NCBI GenBank assembly: GCA_026874595.1
Contig: CM049309.1
Coordinates: 95,130,723 to 95,194,722 of the forward strand
Length of the DNA stretch: 64,000 nucleotides
Direction: 5' to 3'
From: Sipunculus nudus
Lineage: Eukaryota > Annelida > Sipuncula > Golfingiida > Sipunculidae
Shown: in pieces, positions 57,906-64,000 of the stretch
Layout of the letters: the number at the start of each line of letters is the position of its first letter
How positions within the stretch are numbered: position 1 is the stretch's first letter
Program-made: the position numbers and the translations under genes
The notes under the pieces: generated by a model
Database searches by the model: none
The model's input: only the letters and a program-made list of their open reading frames with translations
Told to the model about the DNA's origin: nothing

Positions 57906-58328
57906 CACAGCAGAAGTAAATGGTCAGTCAGACAAGTTGACGTCATCATGTCAGAGATGATGTCATTATGTCACCACAATCTCCGGCAAAACATCCTGGA
58001 CGGAAAAAAGCGGCTGGCGAGATGGTAAACCCACATGAGCAGCATCGACTTGATTGAAGTTTACTCAGTGCCTGTCGCAGTACCGTGAGCCAAGCAGTTA
58101 CTGCAGAGCTGTGCTGGAATCAGCACCTCATCAATTTATATGTGATCAATTCCATGATCACATAATATAATATATATTCAGCAATGTTTTCGTACGTCTT
58201 TTCTTCCCTGAACTTCGTTTTCCATCGAGGCTCCACTTTGGTATACGGCCAAATAATAAAACATATCACAGTCAAGTTGTATGTGGAAAATTTCAAAAAC
58301 TTTACATGGTCCTGTTCTATCCAAGTTC

Positions 58329-58389
<61 letters not shown>

Positions 58390-58748
58390 AACACAAATGG
58401 ACATACTAGCATACCAATTATATAGATGCCAAAAATAAAATTAGTTTTTACTTAAGTCCGAAAATCCTAAAGGTTTGGTTGCCTGGGAAACCTCAGGTGA
58501 GGTTGCCTTACGTTTCACAGATGAGGTGATTGATGATTCAAGAAAACAGTGAGAGCAGGGTGCTGATGATATTATTCACCTAATTCAAAATCCCTCGTGT
58601 CTTAAAATAGTGTCTGCGCCGTGTAGTCTAAGAGGAAATTTAGACACCACACGAAGGTCCAGAAGACCAGTGTGACAACATTTCTCGTTTAGACAGGATA
58701 ATGACTCCGTATCCCTGGAGCTTGTCAGTGTGACTGGCCTGGTCTTAC
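57906..58748. other. Flank of array with open frames; (CT)n tract
   Basis: From 57906 to 58025 both strands are open for about 120 bases: plus KWSVRQVDVIMSEMMSLCHH, minus SSRCCSCGFTISPAAFF ending in a stop. Either could be an exon, but none is supported by family resemblance. A (CT)n tract lies at 58331-58385. Confidence 0.4.
58331..58385 (+). repeat. (CT)n microsatellite
   Basis: About 27 CT units. Confidence 0.93.
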
Positions 58749-59003
58749 CTTGCAGAGGAACTGGCAGTTCGTCACTGGTATATCACCGGGCCATTGACAG
58801 TATCGTTCAACGTTTAATGGCATAATTCCCTCGCGATAAATCAGCATTCCGCCTTGACTAGCTTTTACGTGCTTTGTGTCCAAAGTGGACTTGTTAGACA
58901 AAAGACCTTTCAAAGTAAGCCCTGCCCGGAGCAGTGACTGAAACTCCTGTGAACCGGGAGGGAAAATCCATATGAAGCCCGTAAGGAATGAAGAGATTCT
59001 TTT
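58749..59003 (-). CDS. Well-formed internal exon of an unrecognised gene
   Basis: The minus-strand acceptor TTTTCCCCCATCAG| and donor TGCAAG|GTAAGACC bound 255 bases that are open and in phase 0 at both ends (85 codons). It reads KRISSFLTGFIWIFPPGSQE, then SLLRAGLTLKGLLSNKS, then GGMLIYREGIMPLNVERYC and QWPGDIPVTNCQFLCK. An in-frame stop lies just before the acceptor, so this is not a long open frame by chance extension. I do not recognise the family; the gene's other exons are not identified. Confidence 0.6.
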
Positions 59004-60229
59004 CTGATGGGGGAAAAGTCACAGGATGACGTCGCTTAATAGATCGATAGCTACACAACGAGTTTGCTGCCTGCCGTGGGCGGCCAAAGTGTTCCTGAAA
59101 GACAGGAATCCAAGAAACGCCTATCAGAGCCAGGGAACCGCTCTCAGCTCATCCACTCCAGATAGGCTCAAGGGTGGGATCATATATTAATTAGCAGGTT
59201 TAGCCAGACTGGTGCAACCAGCTGTTTGCGGGAGCGCCTCCTGACGTAGTGTTGCACTCAGGCCACGTGCTGGTGGGAGCAACATACACTCTTGACAGAC
59301 CCAAGCAGGTCCAGGATTATATTTCAACTTCCCTAATGACAAGCTGAACGTGAAGCTTAGTCAACAACTCGTAGTCAGCAAACAGGAATTAAGTTACCAA
59401 ACCACTTTATATTCAGGAAATACAATATCTACAACTTTTCGCAACTTTTTTCAAGTTACCTAAGCTACTGGAGGTTACATTGCTTGGAAGACGTGTATGT
59501 ATCCCATGCAGTGCTTCAGTTCGATAGTGCTAATTGCGCACACGGAGGCGTAGCCTTAGACAGAGGAGTCCTAGTGGAGAGTACGCGGAGCTAGCATACC
59601 TTGTGACGAGATTATTTACATATGTATGTGTGTGGAGTGAGGCATGATAAAGGTGAACAACAGGAGTGTCCCAGTGGTTTACTTGTGTCCTCACAAACAT
59701 GGCCGGCCACAAAACTAACTAATGTATCCGGGATATACGCAATACTTTATCAGCCTTCATACCACATTCACTTCTTATACTCAATTCATCATCACATGGC
59801 TGAACAAGCGGCATGGACCTCTTACCGACTTTAAACGTTTGGGGGATTATTTTGGTGATAGGTAAGTGTATATTTTATAAATATTGTTCAGGTGTGCTCG
59901 CAAAATGCAGTCGACCTCGTTTGTGTACTGTACAACGTACGTCAATACAGAAATAACTACGCAGGTACGAATGCATCTAGAGCGTTACAACCTAATAACC
60001 ATACACAGTTGATACCTTCTAAAGGTATACCTGTACAACACGACCCACTGATATTCAGACACCAGATTACTATTATTCTAAAATCTGTGAAGATTCGTTT
60101 AAACAGCATAAGCTGTGATATAACTTCACTTTAAAGTCAGTTCGTTCGACCCAAAAATATTTTTTTTAAACTGATTTCATTAATTTTTCTGCTACGTGAC
60201 AATACTTTATTTTATGAGTAGTGAAGAGT

Positions 60230-60245
60230 AATAGTAATAATAATA

Positions 60246-60277
<32 letters not shown>

Positions 60278-60290
60278 TTTATAATAAGGA
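60230..60290 (+). repeat. (AAT)n microsatellite
   Basis: About 18 AAT/ATA units with one interruption. Confidence 0.9.
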
Positions 60291-61222
60291 ATATTAAACG
60301 TTTCAGTCATCCTATAGGTCTACTTGATATAAGCGGGGATGGGGGATATATTATACATTACGTCATGCGCTTGTACCTGCCTGCCCACATATCTCCCATC
60401 CCGCGTGTCCATATAGTGTCCGTGTAGTCCAGATGTATGGAAACGCTTTGAGTGGACTCTTTTAATGTTTACAATGTGACCTGGGAACACCTTTTGGCAT
60501 GTTCAAAATATTTACGCCGTGTACTTTATCGACGTTTAAGTGAGCATGCTTTTCCACTCTCTGGCAAGTGACGTTTACAGACATTTTCGTTTGGAGTGTG
60601 CCCCGGTGACGTTTTTTTATAAATCTCTAGTATACATGTACAGCGGTGGGTTTGTGAAAAGGGTAGATTTGCTCGGATTTATTACTCGACAAGCTTAGAC
60701 ATGACACAAGGTAGAAAAAGAACACTGATATATAGTTCTTTCTCTTTCCCTGGTCTGTGCATGCCGCCGCCCGGTGATACCTGGCATTCCCGAGCCGGTG
60801 GTATATATATAAATGTATATATTTATCCTACACCGCTCAACAGTTGGCTTGTCGTCATAGGGTGGTAATCATTGCCCACAAAGAAATAGCCACCTTTACA
60901 AAGGCTCGGCCCGGGCGCTCTGATTCCAGCTGACAGGTAGACAGTCCGGGAAATGAAAAAGACCACCTTGTGCTAACTGCCTTCAGCAGACGACAGCAAG
61001 GTCACGTGGCCTGACACCTGGAGCCCGCAATACAGCTTGGGTGAATAAAACGGTTCATTATTGCGTGCATCAACACCTGTTGTTGGTATTTTACTGTATA
61101 TGCCACAACCACCATGCCTGGACAGTTTTATACAGGAAGCGGGGTATGTCTTCCACGATGCACACACATCTAAGTATAAAAAGATGCTTTGTTAATTATC
61201 CTATAAGATCCAATAAAGTTGA

Positions 61223-61241
61223 GTTTACACACACACACACG

Positions 61242-61305
<64 letters not shown>
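61223..61305 (+). repeat. (CA)n(TA)n compound microsatellite
   Basis: ACACAC with one GC interruption passes directly into about 27 TA units. Confidence 0.93.
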
Positions 61306-61307
<2 letters not shown>

Positions 61308-61576
61308 ATGTATGTATATAAGTATGTGTGAAAGGCAGATACTGTATGTTTTATCAGACCCTGTCCTTGATGTTGTCTCGATTCATCAATCACGTCATGT
61401 TTGAAACACTTAAGTTATTTTTATACAGGTTCACCATGCATGGTCAGTCATTCTACCTATATTTATACAGGGAGTAGGGCCAAAGGCTGATGGTGCATAC
61501 ATGACACTTTTCACACCATATATGGTGTTAATCACTCTTTGCGAGGATAAAAAACAAATAACATATTTTATATGCA

Positions 61577-61578
<2 letters not shown>

Positions 61579-61615
<37 letters not shown>
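61579..61615 (+). repeat. (TA)n microsatellite
   Basis: About 18 TA units. Confidence 0.92.
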
Positions 61616-61617
<2 letters not shown>

Positions 61618-61854
61618 GTGTTTGCGTGTAAAACACATACTTATCTCTCCACACTACCAATTCACCGACATGGGTTTCAACTCCAACATAAAAATAACAT
61701 TATAACTGATTAACGTTTTCAAAAGGCGTGTGTTACGGGTTGGATATAAGGCGGACAAACCGGTCTCGCCAGTAAAGCTATATAGGCGAAGTGTTTTGAA
61801 CGCCGGACGCCGGACACGCCTCCATTTGTTATAGAAATTTTAGATACCAAGAGA

Positions 61855-63180
61855 ATTCTTGCCTGCATGCTTAAACGTACGCAAGGCGGCTGGTCCTGAT
61901 AGTATCACGTCGCGACTGTTAAGAACTTGCGCCGATGAAATATCTGGTGTTCTCACTCTTCTTTTTAACTATAGTCCTTTCCGATCGTGTACAGTGCCAG
62001 AGCTCTTTAAACGATCAGTGATTATTCCAGTCCCGAAAAAATCTCATGCATCATGTTATAATGACTATCGTCCTGTTGCATTAACTTCTGTAATTGCCAA
62101 GAGTTTTGAGCGACTGGTGTTAAATTATCTCAAACGCTGTATTTCAGAAACTTTTGATCCTTTTCAGTTCGCTTATCGTAGTAACCGCTCAACAGATGAC
62201 GCTGTATCATTCACACTTTACAGTATTTTAAAACATCTCGACTTACAAGAAACTACCTATGTAAGGGTTTTATTCATTGATTTCAGCTCAGCTTTTAACA
62301 CTATCCTTCCCCATAAATTATTCGGAAAACTATCAGAAATGACCTGGGTCTTAATATTAACATGTGTAACTAGATCTTAGACTTTTTAACAAATCGGCCT
62401 CAAGTGGTTAAGATTGGTAACATTATTTCCGAGGAATTGGTCTTAAACCCTGGAGCACCCCAATTATTAAGGTTGTGTGCTTTCACCAAAATTATACTCT
62501 CTATTAACCTATGACTCTGTCTCTACTTCTTATGATTGCCTCTTTGTAAAATTTGCAGATGACACAACAGTTTCTGGGCTCATCCGGGGAAATAACGAAA
62601 GTGTTTACCGCAATGAAATTAAAACTTTAACTTCGTGGTGCTCTGAAAATAATCTGGAGTTAAATGTAAAGAAAACCAAGGAGGTGATAATTGATTTAAG
62701 ACGGAAAAAACTGAAATATTACCCTTGAAATCGTTGACTGTTTTAAATTTTTAGGAATGTTTATTTCTTCTGATTTGAAGTGGGCCGAAAATGTTAATTA
62801 CTGCGTAAAGAAGGCACAACAACGTTTATTCTTTCTATCATTGGGGTTCCTTTACCTATAGTTCACACCATATTTCAAACTCGCTTGTTGAAGAAAGCAA
62901 ACGACATTATAGAAGACTATAGTCATCCGGTGCACTATTTGTTTAAAAAAATAAAATCGGGGGTTCGCTATAGGTCGCTATCAGGCAATTCCAAAAGAAC
63001 TCAAACTAGCACATACGCGTCAGCCGTTCGGGAATTAAACATATCACTTTCAACACAATAATCTAGTCAAACATTCTTAGTCATACGTCTTTTTTTCTAT
63101 ACACAATTTTATTTTATTATTTCTTGTTTAATGTGTTTGTTTAAGCAATCCAGGCAAGCCAAATACTATTGTATGTGATG
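61855..63180 (+). pseudogene. Truncated CR1/L2/Rex1-like LINE, reverse transcriptase remnant
   Basis: Reads RKAAGPDSITSRLLRTCAD, IIPVPKKS, YNDYRPVALTSVIAKSFERL, FQFAYRSNRSTDDAV and FIDFSSAFNTILP (catalytic motif A). After a frameshift come RPQVVKIGN and GAPQ (motif B), then KFADDTT (motif C), NNLELNVKKTKEVIIDLRR and FKFLGMFISSDLKWAENVN. A deletion follows, and the end resembles the LINE tail DYSHPVHYLFKKIKSGVRYRS. The endonuclease and 5' part are absent. It is inactive, and typical of jockey-superfamily LINEs. Confidence 0.9.
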
Positions 63181-64000
63181 ATTTTATTTATATATAGCAA
63201 TAAACTATATATGATGTGGGCCACAGGCTTGGGTTCGTTTCTGGGATCAACCCATCGCGTTTGTTACTATCCCCGATCAGACATTAAGTCAGCTAGTAAA
63301 ACAGGTACATTTTTTTTAATATCCAGGATTTAAGCCTAGATCCTGTTCCATGAAAGCCAACAGATACATCACTGGCGGCATATTTATGTTTTTTTATCCG
63401 TTCTTGCGGTATAAATTGTAACCAATAGTACCCCTGAGTCCCGGATGTGTTAGAATTCGGCTTGATATATGTTAATAAATGATGTCATCCAACGGGCTAT
63501 ATATTAATGACAGCAGGCATGCTCACATGTTTTTGCTTATCGCAAAGTGACTCATGTATTAGAAATACATTTCTCACTTTTGATGGACCTAAAAATCAAG
63601 ATAAAACTGATACAAAGCTACTTGTACACATAAATTTGACATATTGCTAATACTAAAAAAAAAAAAAGAGAAGAACAGAAATAATTTATCAAACATATCA
63701 GAGTAGGTCCTGGTCTACTGAAGACTCTCAACTAAATCGTCATATTTTGTATTATTTGTTATCTATTGCCTTAAATGTATTTGACACCAGAAAAACACTC
63801 AGAGAGTGTAGCCCTCCGCCAAGGCTGGACATAAACCCGACAGAAATGCAGCATTTTTCTTTTAAAAGAGTCCTGGATCCAGATGGTGACCCCCCCCCCC
63901 TTTTTTTTGTTATCAATTGTTCCCTTTATCATTGCTGAGCTATCCTGAAAATGTCATTAGCATCCGTTCTTAACTTTTTGAGAAATGTCGCTAAAAGACA
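63181..64000. other. No gene seen
   Basis: AT-rich unique sequence to the window end with chance frames and a poly-C/poly-T run at 63890-63909. Confidence 0.5.

Larger units (their letters stand above)
59004..61850. other. No gene recognised; microsatellites
   Basis: Unique sequence with chance frames. (AAT)n lies at 60230-60290, a (CA)n-(TA)n compound tract at 61223-61305 and (TA)n at 61579-61615. Confidence 0.5.

Overview
The window is animal nuclear DNA, most likely from a mollusc (possibly a bivalve). The evidence is split genes with GT-AG introns, a GPI-anchored Ly6-type gene, Ty3/gypsy and non-LTR retrotransposons, and dispersed repeats ending in (GACG)n followed by a short AGCTCAG-type inverted motif, which resemble common molluscan repeats. 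No bacterial-style operon is present. About a third of the window is tandem repeat, so most long open frames are period-multiple artefacts. Layout. (1) 1-16742, minus strand: the 5' part of HSDL2 (hydroxysteroid dehydrogenase-like 2). Four coding exons (16742-16726, 10394-10231, 7249-7036, 3791-3688) join in phase; the remainder lies left of the window. Introns 1 and 2 each carry a copy of the same 2.6 kb repeat. (2) 17900-29370: a broken non-LTR element with a restriction-like endonuclease. A 41-bp piece of its endonuclease codons has expanded into a satellite of about 100 copies, and a 6.7 kb gypsy-type LTR element (19566-26256, TSD ATAC) sits inside that satellite. The LTR element has integrase upstream of reverse transcriptase, as in the Gmr1 group. 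(3) 30390-32290, plus strand: a possible gene start with an X-box-like promoter motif, a 5' exon, a coding exon and a 61-bp array. (4) 32930-41900: dispersed repeats with poly-G tracts, a 21-bp array and a 4 kb 33-bp minisatellite. (5) 43575-50057, plus: a 46-bp array running into a three-exon Ly6/uPAR-like GPI-anchored protein gene. (6) 53760-54551, plus: two candidate exons around a 37-bp array. (7) 56043-57905: a very uniform 53-bp array. (8) 58749-59003, minus: one well-formed but unrecognised exon. (9) 61855-63180: a truncated CR1/L2/Rex1-like LINE. Main discovery: several arrays are built from exon-intron junctions. The two arrays at 1-3726 and 4019-7076 are tandem copies of the last 40 or so coding bases of HSDL2 exons 4 and 3 plus their own 5' splice sites, giving more than 120 intact-looking donor sites downstream of the real ones. 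The 46-bp array is tandem copies of the 3' splice site of the Ly6 signal-peptide exon. The 37-bp array, and less surely the 61-bp array, also carry a 3' splice site in the unit and end exactly at an exon. This class of splice-junction satellite is the feature most worth following up.
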